DNA of 64,000 nucleotides from contig JALUGO010000007.1 of the NCBI GenBank assembly GCA_027051905.1, positions 62,001 through 126,000 on the forward strand, written 5' to 3'. The DNA is from Desulfurobacteriaceae bacterium. Its GTDB lineage: Bacteria > Aquificota > Aquificia > Desulfurobacteriales > Desulfurobacteriaceae. The notes below the pieces were generated by a model. It was given only the letters and a program-made list of their open reading frames with translations, was not told the origin of the DNA and ran no database searches. The position numbers were made by a program, and so were the translations under genes. This document shows, in pieces, positions 17,155-25,704 of this stretch (position 1 is the first letter of the stretch; each line of letters starts with the position of its first letter).

Positions 17155-19416
17155 GTGTTCAAGAAATTTACAGCTCTCGTTTTTTCTTTTCTGCTTTGCT
17201 TTTCCTCTTATGCTTCAGCTTCGAAGTTGAAGTTTGGTTACAAGCCAACACCTCCAGAAAAAGCTCAGAAGTACCTTTACAGGCCGAGTCCCCGTTTAAA
17301 AGCTTACTCGCTGCCCACCTCAGTTGATCTTTGTAATCAGCTTCCCCCCGTAGGAGATCAGGGCTATCAGGGTTCCTGTGTTGCCTGGGCTGTTGGTTAC
17401 TATTACAAGTCTTTTCAGGAGTGTAAAGAGCACGGCTGGGATTGCGCCAACAGTTCAGAGATCTGCAGTCCTGCTTTTGTGTATAACCAGATTAACGGTG
17501 GTGAAGATAGAGGCTCCTATCCTATAGATGCCTTCCGCTTGATTGTAAGAGAGGGCTGCGATAATTTGCAGGACATGCCTTACGATGATAGCGATTATCT
17601 TACTTTACCCACAAAGGATCAGATGATAAACGCCCTCAACTGGAGAGGAGAAAGTTTTGGTTTCTTTTTTACCTTTGATAACAACTACACAGGAGCAAGG
17701 AATACTCCTTTAACGGACGATGTTATTTATGATATGAAGCAGCATTTAGCGAATGGCGATGTTTTTATGATTGCCATTCCCGTTTATACGAATTTCGAGT
17801 ATTTAGACAGCACGAATTATTTTTACGATGGGCCTGGGGATGGTGATGATTACCTGGGAGGACACGCCATCATTGTCTGTGGTTACGATGATGATGCAGG
17901 CGATGGAGCCGGAGGGTTTAAGATAAGGAACTCCTGGGGAACTACATGGGGAAACAACGGAGAGGCTTACCTCTCTTACAACTTTGTTAAGAACTACGCT
18001 TTTGAAGCGGCTTACATGACAGATAGAATAGGCTACCAGTGGAAAAGAATAGTTGATCTGGATATCGATGAACTGGAAAGGGGAAACCTGAATGCCACCG
18101 TTTCTAATGGAACAGATGAGATTACTTTGATGGGTGATTACCTATTCCAGAGCATTTCCGGGGATACCAGAAAAGGAGTCCATGCTGTTTTTGATATAAC
18201 AGATCTTGGAATTCCAGAGTCTTACATACTGTCTCTTCAGAATATGGGAGATTCGGGAAGTGATGGCACGTTAACTTCTTTACTCTTGAAGGATTCTGAC
18301 AACAGGACTTATGTTTATCCAGAAACTCCGGTTTCCATACCATCGGATGGAACAGTTGTAAGGCTTAATATCGATTATAAAGTTCCTGAAATCCTGAATT
18401 TTACGGTTTCTCCAGACAGGGGATATCCTCCGTTAACTACCAACTTTACGTATGAGGTTTCTGATTTTGACAGCGATAACCTGACCTGCTACTTTGACTT
18501 TAATGGAGATAACTCAACAGATGAGATTGTTGAAAACTGTTTAAATGGAACGGTTTCCTATACTTACGAGAACTATGGAACTTATAACGTTTCCTTTACT
18601 GTAAGTGATGGCGAGAACAGTGTTTCGATAACAAGAAACGTTTACGTTGATAATCCACCACCTGAGATAAAGGTTTTTGAAATCTCTCCCGATAGGGGAT
18701 ACGTTCCTCTTCAGGTAAATGCGACGGTTTCGGTTTATGATTTATTAGATGATACATTAACCTGTTATTTAGACTTTGATGAAGATAACAAGTATGATGA
18801 GGTAGTTGATAACTGCACAAATGCTACTCTTAGTTATACCTATAACAGAGCCGGAGAGTTTAGAGTAACTCTTGCTGTGAGTGATGGTTACACTACCGTA
18901 AGGAGCTCTAAAAGCGTTTCCATCAAGTATCTTAAAAAACTTCCTGAGACAAAGCTGGGAGAGGTTACCTTAGAGGTTGGTTCTGGAGTAGTTTCTGACT
19001 TTTCTGAAGTAAACAATGTTTCTGTTCAGGGCTATGACGTGATAACTGCACTTAGATTCAGGGTAGAAAATGCAACTTCTTCCGTTCCTGTTGTAATAAC
19101 CTTCCAGAAACCGTTACCTGCGAATGTTCGTATTCTGAAGAGGAACAGGGATATTACCTCACAGGTAAAAATAGCGGGTGATACGATTGCCTATACGATA
19201 GTAGATAATGGTCTTCTTGATGAAAATAGCAGTCCAGGTATAGTTGATGATCCGTTAATCATCGCTACCCCATCTTCTCAACCTTCTGGAAGCTCCTCAG
19301 GTGGCGGAGGAGGTGGTTGTTCTCTTATAGCGGAAATGCCGTCAGCGGCAGGATTGCTCAATTTATTCGTGGTTGGACTGCCGCTTTTCTACTTACGTAG
19401 GAAGAGACATAATTAG
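17155..19416 (+). CDS. Secreted C1A (papain-like) cysteine protease with PKD repeats and C-terminal anchor
   Basis: About 753 residues from a GTG preceded by AAGGAG; an in-frame TTG at 17119 would add 12 residues but has no ribosome site. Order: signal peptide; papain-like domain with catalytic Cys in QGYQGSCVAWAVGYY, His in GGHAIIVCGYDDD and Asn in IRNSWGTTWG; a spacer; two PKD domains (each starting SPDRGY..PL and ending SDG); a choice-of-anchor-type beta domain ending VDDPLII; a Ser/Gly linker with GGGGGGCS; a membrane helix; and a basic RRKRH tail. The tail fits a CTERM sorting signal of JDVT type. It probably displays the enzyme on the cell surface for protein scavenging. Confidence 0.87.
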   Translation: MFKKFTALVFSFLLCFSSYASASKLKFGYKPTPPEKAQKYLYRPSPRLKAYSLPTSVDLCNQLPPVGDQGYQGSCVAWAVGYYYKSFQECKEHGWDCANSSEICSPAFVYNQINGGEDRGSYPIDAFRLIVREGCDNLQDMPYDDSDYLTLPTKDQMINALNWRGESFGFFFTFDNNYTGARNTPLTDDVIYDMKQHLANGDVFMIAIPVYTNFEYLDSTNYFYDGPGDGDDYLGGHAIIVCGYDDDAGDGAGGFKIRNSWGTTWGNNGEAYLSYNFVKNYAFEAAYMTDRIGYQWKRIVDLDIDELERGNLNATVSNGTDEITLMGDYLFQSISGDTRKGVHAVFDITDLGIPESYILSLQNMGDSGSDGTLTSLLLKDSDNRTYVYPETPVSIPSDGTVVRLNIDYKVPEILNFTVSPDRGYPPLTTNFTYEVSDFDSDNLTCYFDFNGDNSTDEIVENCLNGTVSYTYENYGTYNVSFTVSDGENSVSITRNVYVDNPPPEIKVFEISPDRGYVPLQVNATVSVYDLLDDTLTCYLDFDEDNKYDEVVDNCTNATLSYTYNRAGEFRVTLAVSDGYTTVRSSKSVSIKYLKKLPETKLGEVTLEVGSGVVSDFSEVNNVSVQGYDVITALRFRVENATSSVPVVITFQKPLPANVRILKRNRDITSQVKIAGDTIAYTIVDNGLLDENSSPGIVDDPLIIATPSSQPSGSSSGGGGGGCSLIAEMPSAAGLLNLFVVGLPLFYLRRKRHN

Positions 19417-19438
19417 TATCACGTGTTGATTTTATAGG

Positions 19439-19464
19439 TTACAAAATTAAAGCTTTGTAATTTT
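19439..19464 (+). terminator. AT-rich hairpin, possible terminator
   Basis: TTACAAA and TTTGTAA arms with an eight-base loop, followed by TTTT, 23 bases after the protease stop. The stem is AT-rich and therefore weak, though position and T-run fit. The following stretch to about 19630 shows no gene I can support. Confidence 0.45.
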
Positions 19465-19634
19465 AGGTTTAGACTAAAACAGTTAACTGTGGGTGTTTAT
19501 CCTGTTTGAATGTGAGGACTTAACTACTTTGCAAAAGCTGTGTTTTCTAAGTAGATGTTTTGCTGTTGAAGTTCAGAAAGAAGGTGGATACCCTACAGTA
19601 ACTTTTAAATTTCACAAAAAGGAGGTGTCCACCC

Positions 19635-20109
19635 ATGAAACAACTAAAGGGATTCAGATGAACATCCCTCCACATATCATACACAAATACAGCATTCAAA
19701 GAAACAATGAAAAAAGGGAGAAAAATAAAGAAAACCCTTGACCTGATAAAAGACCCAAACGTTAGAAAAAGATTTAAATGGATAACCTACTACCACAAAA
19801 CAAATAACGCAAGAAAGACATGCAGATACTTTGGAATGAGTCCAACAACCTTTTATAAATGGTTCAAAAGATACCAAAATAAAAAACAGAGGTAGAAGAC
19901 CTTACAGAGTAAGACAACTTTAAATAGACCTGGAAATAGGAAACCTCATCATTACAATAAGAGGGAAATTCCCAACCTGGAGCAAAGAGAAGATATCCAT
20001 CTTCATATAAAAACAACTCGGAATGAACATATCCGCCTCAACAGTCTACAGAGTTCTCAAAAGATACGGACTTGTGGAAAGAACCAAGAAGTTGAAAACC
20101 TTATATTGA
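19635..20109 (+). pseudogene. Broken transposase fragment (helix-turn-helix, IS481/IS630-like)
   Basis: An ATG behind AAGGAGGT starts a frame that meets TGA at 19659. It reopens as a basic helix-turn-helix stretch (KTCRYFGMSPTTFYKWFKRY, with the start near 19707) up to a stop at 19895. After a one-base frame change it continues as GRRPYRVRQL, with in-frame TAA codons inside IDLEIGN.. and KISIFI..KQLG, and then SASTVYRVLKRYGLVERTKK. This order (HTH followed by the segment before a DDE catalytic core) is that of IS481/IS3-type transposases. The catalytic core is absent. I found no clear terminal inverted repeats. Confidence 0.75.
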
Positions 20110-20122
20110 ACTTGTATATAAC

Positions 20123-20151
20123 TTGACAGACTAAAAATAGAGGATTAAAAT
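20123..20151 (+). promoter_or_regulatory. Sigma-70-type promoter of the subtilase gene
   Basis: TTGACA (20123-20128), 17 bases, TAAAAT (20146-20151), an 11/12 match. It predicts a start of transcription near 20158, which places the ATG at 20157 at or before the mRNA 5' end and supports translation from 20181. Confidence 0.82.
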
Positions 20152-20180
20152 GATTCATGGAACCTAATGAAGAGGGTGTT

Positions 20181-23100
20181 ATGCTAAGAAAATCTTTAAT
20201 TCTGGGAGGGGTTTTAGGTCTTTTGCTTTCAGGCCAAGGGGTTTCACAGGAAGTTTTAAAATCAGATTTATTCCTGAAGAATCCCAGAAATTTCAATCTG
20301 AAAAAAATTGGAAAGTTAGAGAGGTTTGTAAAACCTTACAAAGAGCATGAGGTTCTTGCTAAGTTTTCTGAATTTCTCCCCACTACCCGGAACCTTTTGA
20401 TGAATAGAGGAATAAGGGTTTTAAGGGTTTACAAGGGTTTTTCTAAGAGTTCTTCAAAGAAGATAGTGTTACTTCATTCGGAAAAAATGACTACGGAGGA
20501 GCTGATAGAATATTTGAAAAAGCTGCCCTTTGTAGAAGAAGTTTCCCCCAACTACAGGAGATCCCTTTATGGTGTCGTTCCAAATGATACTTTGTTTTCC
20601 AATCAGTGGAATATGAACAATGAAAATGATACCGATATTAACGCTCCGGAAGCATGGCAGCTTACAACAGGTTCCTCTGATGTTGTGGTTGCTGTTGTTG
20701 ATAGCGGAGTTGACTATACCCATCCGGAACTGACTCCCAACATCTGGCGTAATACTGCTGAGTGTGATGGCACTCCCGGAGTGGATGACGATGGTAACGG
20801 TTATGTAGACGACTGTATGGGTTACGACTTTGGTGATAATGATAGCAATCCTATGGATTTAATGACAGTTCCCCATGGGACTCATGTTGCCGGTATCATT
20901 GGTGCTGTAGGCAATAACGGTGAAGGAGTCTCTGGAGTTAACTGGAATGTAAAGATAGTGCCGGTAAAGATATCGAAGGGAATTGGTGAGATTTACGATT
21001 CAGCCATAATTGAGGCACTCCATTACGTGGCTACTTTGAAGGATAAAGGTGTTAACATTGTTGCTGTAAATGCTTCGTGGGGAGGTTACTTCTACAACCC
21101 CATTCTTCGGGATGCAATTAAAGAGCTCGGTGAAAAGGGAATCATTTTTGTTGCTGCTGCTGGAAATGAGCAAGTAGAAAATGATGCTATGTCTGTGTAT
21201 CCCTGTGGTTACGACTTGAATAATATCATCTGTGTAGGTGCTTATGGAAAAGATGGAAATATTGCAAGTTTCTCTAACTATGGTAAAGGCACTGTAGATA
21301 TTGCTGCTCCCGGAGTAGATATCTGGAGCACGGTTATTAGGGAGCTTGAGTGTTCTGATGAGGTTCTGTTCTTCGATGATATGGAGAACGGCAGTGATAA
21401 CTGGATAGCTATAAATGGATGGGAGATTACAAGTGAGAACCCTCACAGCGGTAACTACTCCTGGAGCGATAGCCCTGGAGGTAATTACCCTGATGAAATA
21501 AATGAGGTTCTTGAACTTAATAAAGTTTTTGATGTTTCTTCTTATGATGGCGTGTGTGTGAATTTTTGGGCTGATGTCAATTTAGAAGAGGATTATGATT
21601 ATTTATACGTTGAATATTCTGAAAATAACGGTTCTTCCTGGACCCCTGGTTTTGCTTTTACCGGGGATACAGAGGGTTATGTGAGTTTTATCGCTCCTTT
21701 TCCTTCTAGCTCTTCAGATTTGAGGGTGAGATTTCATCTTGAATCAGATTGCTGTGAAAATTATGATGGGGCTTATGTTGATGATGTAAGAATTACTGGA
21801 GCACAGTTTGGAGAACCACGTTATCAGTCCTGGAATGGAACGTCTATGGCTACTCCCCATGTTACCGGTGCAGTTGCCCTTGTTGCAGCTATGTATCCTG
21901 ATGATACTATGGAAGACAGGATAGGAAGGATTATTGGAAACACGAAGATGAGGAAGAATTTTGATAAAGTGGTTGGAACTGGAGGTCTGGATCTTTACAA
22001 GGCTCTATCTGAAGGTCCGGGACCGTTTATTGACTCTGTTAAAAGGTTTGGAGTTCTTCCGGGAATGGAAATAACGATTTCTGGTAAGAATTTTGGTAGT
22101 TCTCCAGCAGTTGTTTTTGAAAACCTTGGAAACGACACTTCTATTTTGAACGGAAAGATTCTGTCTTATACTGATAACTCCATAACAGTTAGAGTTCCGA
22201 GGGATAAAAACCTGGGTAGATATCTTGCTGTGTTTAATGGCGGTAAGAGTTCACGCTTTGTAAAGCTTTCTGCATGGGAAGAAGTAGCAAGTTTACCTAA
22301 AAGACTATGGGCTTCAACAGTTACTTATTACAACGGAAGGATCTACTCTTTTGGAGGTATTGACTGGGAAGAGGATAAAACAGTAAGTGATTGCTATGTT
22401 TACGATACTGAAACTGGAGTATGGGATAACTGCACAGCATTTCCTGGAGATCCGGATTTACTCCCTTGGGGAAGCGCCTGTCCTTTCGATGGAAAAATAT
22501 ACGTTGGAGCTTACGATTCAATTTATGTGTATGATGTTTCTACAGGAAATTGGACTGCAGGACCTGAAATACCTTTGGGTTTAAGAATCCTTGGTTTAGT
22601 TAAAGTGAAAGATAACCTTTATATGCTGTCGTTTACAGGAGAAATTTACGTTTTGAGTGACAATGAAACTTTTGAACCAGTCGGCAACCTCAATGAACCT
22701 CGATTAACTGCAGGAGTTACTGTTTACGGAGATGAGATTTACGTTTTTGGAGGATACAACGGAACAGCAGCTATTTCCAGTGCTGAAAGGTGTGATCCTG
22801 AAACTGGAAGTTGCGTGGAACTCCCTCCTATGCCTGTTGCTGTAGCTCCTGCAAAAGCTGTGGCGGTTGGAAAGAAGATTCTCATTGTAGGAAATACATT
22901 TAATAGTAAGTATTATTGGTTATTCCCAACGAAAAGAACGGTAGCTCTTTTTTACTACCCTGAAGAAAACCGGTATGAATTTGTTCCCGGAAGTATTATG
23001 GAACCTCCGAAGGGAAACGTTGGGTTTGGATTGGTTTACGCTCCTAATAAGGGGTCAGTTTATATGGTAGGAGGAGGGATTTTATGGGTTAGAAGTTATG

Positions 23101-23666
23101 ATGATGTCTATAAACTTCCTGTGGTTGAAGATTTTGACCTTGGGAAAGTTAAAGGTGGAGTTCACATAACAATGCCAAAGGATTGTGACGAAAGTTGCTC
23201 TTATGACGTTTCTGTATTTGAGCCTTCCGATGTTAAAACTCCTTCTGGCTACAGGGTTTATTCAGATAAAGCTATAAATATTGTGGCAAGAGACACAGAT
23301 GGTCTTTCAGTAGGTGTCGAGATTAGTTTTGATTCTCCACTACCTGAGAATGTTGTTCCTTTTAAGGTTACTAAAGACGGTAAATTTATTTCCCTTGCAA
23401 ATTACCTAAGTGAAGATAGGAGAAACCTTGTCTACAATATTTCTGATAACGGGAAATTTGATGACAACAGTTCTTCAGGAGTTATAGAAGATCCTGTTGT
23501 TCTTCTGGAAAAGACAGAAAGATCAACGGCAAGCAATAGTAGCAGCAGTAGTGTTGGATGTTCTATCGGGCAGACTGGTGGAGAAATTGATCTTTCATTC
23601 CTTTCAGTTGTATTTGCTTTTGGACTACTAGGGCTTAAGATGAGGAAGAGAAAGTTAACTAATTAA
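20181..23666 (+). CDS. Large secreted subtilisin-family (S8) serine protease with beta-propeller and C-terminal anchor
   Basis: About 1161 residues. The start at 20181 gives a clean signal peptide (MLRKSLILGGVLGLLL) and fits the promoter. Order: inhibitor-like propeptide; S8 catalytic domain with Asp in AVVDSGVDYTHPEL, His in HGTHVAGIIGA and Ser in NGTSMATPHVTGA; a MAM/jelly-roll-like insert of about 150 residues between the His and Ser motifs; an IPT/TIG-like domain; Kelch-like repeats (YSFGG, YVFGGYNG, YMVGGG); an anchor domain ending IEDPVVL; a Ser-rich linker with VGCS; a membrane helix; and a basic RKRK tail. Its anchor closely parallels that of the papain-like protease upstream. The likely role is extracellular protein digestion. 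Confidence 0.9.
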   Translation: MLRKSLILGGVLGLLLSGQGVSQEVLKSDLFLKNPRNFNLKKIGKLERFVKPYKEHEVLAKFSEFLPTTRNLLMNRGIRVLRVYKGFSKSSSKKIVLLHSEKMTTEELIEYLKKLPFVEEVSPNYRRSLYGVVPNDTLFSNQWNMNNENDTDINAPEAWQLTTGSSDVVVAVVDSGVDYTHPELTPNIWRNTAECDGTPGVDDDGNGYVDDCMGYDFGDNDSNPMDLMTVPHGTHVAGIIGAVGNNGEGVSGVNWNVKIVPVKISKGIGEIYDSAIIEALHYVATLKDKGVNIVAVNASWGGYFYNPILRDAIKELGEKGIIFVAAAGNEQVENDAMSVYPCGYDLNNIICVGAYGKDGNIASFSNYGKGTVDIAAPGVDIWSTVIRELECSDEVLFFDDMENGSDNWIAINGWEITSENPHSGNYSWSDSPGGNYPDEINEVLELNKVFDVSSYDGVCVNFWADVNLEEDYDYLYVEYSENNGSSWTPGFAFTGDTEGYVSFIAPFPSSSSDLRVRFHLESDCCENYDGAYVDDVRITGAQFGEPRYQSWNGTSMATPHVTGAVALVAAMYPDDTMEDRIGRIIGNTKMRKNFDKVVGTGGLDLYKALSEGPGPFIDSVKRFGVLPGMEITISGKNFGSSPAVVFENLGNDTSILNGKILSYTDNSITVRVPRDKNLGRYLAVFNGGKSSRFVKLSAWEEVASLPKRLWASTVTYYNGRIYSFGGIDWEEDKTVSDCYVYDTETGVWDNCTAFPGDPDLLPWGSACPFDGKIYVGAYDSIYVYDVSTGNWTAGPEIPLGLRILGLVKVKDNLYMLSFTGEIYVLSDNETFEPVGNLNEPRLTAGVTVYGDEIYVFGGYNGTAAISSAERCDPETGSCVELPPMPVAVAPAKAVAVGKKILIVGNTFNSKYYWLFPTKRTVALFYYPEENRYEFVPGSIMEPPKGNVGFGLVYAPNKGSVYMVGGGILWVRSYDDVYKLPVVEDFDLGKVKGGVHITMPKDCDESCSYDVSVFEPSDVKTPSGYRVYSDKAINIVARDTDGLSVGVEISFDSPLPENVVPFKVTKDGKFISLANYLSEDRRNLVYNISDNGKFDDNSSSGVIEDPVVLLEKTERSTASNSSSSSVGCSIGQTGGEIDLSFLSVVFAFGLLGLKMRKRKLTN

Positions 23667-23679
23667 TTACAATGTTTTT

Positions 23680-23709
23680 GGAAGGGGAGGTTTCTCCTCT
23701 TCCGTTTTA
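23680..23709 (+). terminator. Intrinsic terminator after the subtilase
   Basis: Ten-base arms GGAAGGGGAG and CTCCTCTTCC (one G-T pair) with loop GTTT, then GTTTTA. It lies between convergent genes, overlapping the last bases of the ArsA-like gene on the other strand. Confidence 0.8.
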
Positions 23710-24591
23710 TGTCCTTATTAACTTTTTAAAAGTCCCTGTTAAACTTTGAAGTTTTCGGATCCCTTTAGGTTCTTTCTCTAAAGCAGGAATGAAGATTTTG
23801 GGAATTCCTGGGAAGTCTTTTTCTATCAGCTTTTTTTCTTCTTCTATTGAGGTTTTATTTCCGACTATCAGTTTGGCTTCTATGCCGGCGGCAGAAAGCT
23901 CCCTTACAGTCCGCTTCCCTATTTCTACGGGGAGGGTTTGGGGATTGACAACTATCCCTATTAGGGTTTCAGGAGAGAGCAGGAGATTGCGGAGCTCCCT
24001 AACCTCCTTTAACCTCCTCTCAAGGATTCCCAGAACCGGGTCTTCTTCCACCTTTTTTCCTGCCATCTTTCTGTATTTGAGAGCTTCTCTCCTTAGAACT
24101 ATGAGCTTCTTAAGCCACTCCTCTGTCAGCTCAGGGAAGGTGAGCATTCTCAATGTGTAGCCAGAAGGTGCCGTGTCAAAGATTACCCTCTCAAACTTCC
24201 TCTCTGAAACGGCCACCCTGTAGATAACGTCTGCCGTTGCAAGCTCTAAAGCCCCTGGTGAGTAGTAGGCAAGCTCTATCTGCTTCTCTATCTCTCCGAT
24301 TACGACAGGTGAGAGGAGCTCCCTTGCCTCCCTCTTAACCCGGTTCAGATATCTTTTAGCTTCTTTTTCAGGATTTATTTCAACTGCGAAGAGGTTTTTC
24401 GTAATCTCTTTTGGCTTCTCTCCAATTTCTGTGTCAAATGTTAAAGAGAGTGAGTGAGCAGGGTCTAAAGAGACCACTAAGGTTTTAAACCCTTTTTCTG
24501 CAAAGAAAAGGCCTAAGGCTGAGGAAACTGTGCTCTTCCCAACGCCCCCCTTCCCTGAAAGGAAAACAGTTTTAAACTCCGTCAGGTTCAA
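23707..24591 (-). CDS. ArsA/GET3-family ATPase
   Basis: A 294-residue deviant-Walker-A ATPase. The P-loop SGKGGVGKST (residues 11-20) carries the intradimer signature lysine. A DPAHSL switch I, FDTAPSGYTLRML switch II and a VVNP motif follow. In other organisms ArsA drives arsenite efflux and GET3 handles tail-anchored proteins. This single-domain form has no ArsB or cysteine triad nearby. The TTG start overlaps the stop of an 89-residue gene by four bases (TTGA). It ends the LPS operon. The client is unknown; envelope protein targeting is a guess from location. Confidence 0.87.
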   Translation of the reverse strand: MNLTEFKTVFLSGKGGVGKSTVSSALGLFFAEKGFKTLVVSLDPAHSLSLTFDTEIGEKPKEITKNLFAVEINPEKEAKRYLNRVKREARELLSPVVIGEIEKQIELAYYSPGALELATADVIYRVAVSERKFERVIFDTAPSGYTLRMLTFPELTEEWLKKLIVLRREALKYRKMAGKKVEEDPVLGILERRLKEVRELRNLLLSPETLIGIVVNPQTLPVEIGKRTVRELSAAGIEAKLIVGNKTSIEEEKKLIEKDFPGIPKIFIPALEKEPKGIRKLQSLTGTFKKLIRT

Positions 24592-24857
24592 GGCTCCCCC
24601 ACTTCTTCCATAACTCTTGAGATTACGCTTTCCCTGTCTGCCATTCTCCTTTCCCAGCCAGGAATCTCGTTTCCGATATAAGGGAGGAGCTCCACCGTGT
24701 AGTAGGCCATCGGGTTTGGAATTCCAAGCCTTTCGCTGAGAACAACCGTTAAAAGGGTGTCGTTTAGAACTGCAGCCTTATATTCCAGCTTGTCTGTTGC
24801 CGAATCTGAGACGGCTCCCCTGAAAAAGAGTTTAACTGCCTTCAGCCACTCTTTCAT
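24588..24857 (-). CDS. Small protein paired with the ArsA-like ATPase
   Basis: An 89-residue soluble acidic protein that I do not recognise. It is largely helical (MKEWLKAVKLFFRGAVSDSA, then VLNDTLLTVVLSERLGI) with a central PNPMAYYTVELLPYIG and an acidic C-terminus. No membrane helix or cysteines are seen. The ATG follows AAGGAG seven bases upstream and lies 26 bases inside the acyltransferase gene. Its stop is fused to the ATPase start. Such strict coupling suggests it binds or regulates that ATPase. Confidence 0.72.
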   Translation of the reverse strand: MKEWLKAVKLFFRGAVSDSATDKLEYKAAVLNDTLLTVVLSERLGIPNPMAYYTVELLPYIGNEIPGWERRMADRESVISRVMEEVGEP

Positions 24858-25704
24858 TTTTCCACTCCTTGAGCTCAGGTGAGTTCTTCCACCGCCTGTG
24901 GAACCAGAACCACTGCTCCGGGTGTTCCCTTACAGCCCTCTCAATTGCAGATGTATATTCCTGGGTCAGCTCTTCAACGCTTTTCCCTTTCGGGTATATC
25001 GGCTCGTAAACTGCTATTCTGTATTTTTCCCCTTCTAAAAAGCAGAAGGCCGGGATTACAGGTTTTCCTGTCTTTAGAGAGAGTAGTGCCAGTCCTTTGT
25101 TTGTGTATGCCTTCCTTCCCAAGAACGTTGTGAGGACTCCTTCCTTAACCTTTGGCCTCTGGTCTAAGAGAATTCCAACGTAGTTTCCCCTCTTTAACTC
25201 CCTGAAAACTGCCGTTCCCTTACCGGTTGGAATGACCCTTACTCTCCAATGTTCCCTTATACTGTTTATGAGGCTGTCTACCCGTTTGTTCTTCATCGGC
25301 TTTGCAACAACGGCGAGCTTACCGCCGCTCAAAAGGGAAAAGAGAGCTCCCATCACCTCCCAGTTCCCTATGTGTGCCGTTAAGAGGAAACCTCCCCCTT
25401 CGGGAACGACAGACGGGTCAATGGGAAAAAAAAGTTCCTTTAGACCTTCTGGCGTGTAGGTAGGAAGTCTGAAAAAGTCTGCAGAGCATTTGAGGAAGTT
25501 CTTAAAGCTCTCTTTTCCGATCTTCTTCGGGAATCCCGTAAACTCCAGGTTCTCCTCTGTTACCTTCTTTATTCGGGGGTAGTTGTAGGCAAACTCTCCG
25601 AGTTTTTCTGCAAGGGAAAAAGCCTTTTCCCTTGAGGGTTTCTGGGTTCCCTTAATGAGTAGCTTTAAAAGTAGATACTCCAGAAGGTGAAAGCTCTCCT
25701 TCAA
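24832..25704 (-). CDS. lpxL: LpxL/HtrB-family lipid A acyltransferase
   Basis: About 290 residues. The conserved HxxxxE catalytic motif (HIGNWE) lies near residue 120, with later LLDQRP and FHRRWK motifs typical of late acyltransferases that add the secondary chains of lipid A at the inner membrane. Open reading continues upstream to a TTG at 25728, but only the TTG at 25704 has a ribosome site (AGAGG, seven bases). Either choice overlaps the lpxK coding end by over 50 bases, which is unusually long. It is followed by the small ArsA-associated gene. Confidence 0.88.
   Translation of the reverse strand: MKESFHLLEYLLLKLLIKGTQKPSREKAFSLAEKLGEFAYNYPRIKKVTEENLEFTGFPKKIGKESFKNFLKCSADFFRLPTYTPEGLKELFFPIDPSVVPEGGGFLLTAHIGNWEVMGALFSLLSGGKLAVVAKPMKNKRVDSLINSIREHWRVRVIPTGKGTAVFRELKRGNYVGILLDQRPKVKEGVLTTFLGRKAYTNKGLALLSLKTGKPVIPAFCFLEGEKYRIAVYEPIYPKGKSVEELTQEYTSAIERAVREHPEQWFWFHRRWKNSPELKEWKNERVAEGS

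Noticed and set aside
5229-17159. An identical 18-base stretch (5229-5246 and 17142-17159) at the start of the VolA-like and papain-like genes
   Set aside because: Both encode a signal-peptide start with RRWLVF; one short match of this kind can arise by chance or shared codon use and no longer repeat surrounds it.
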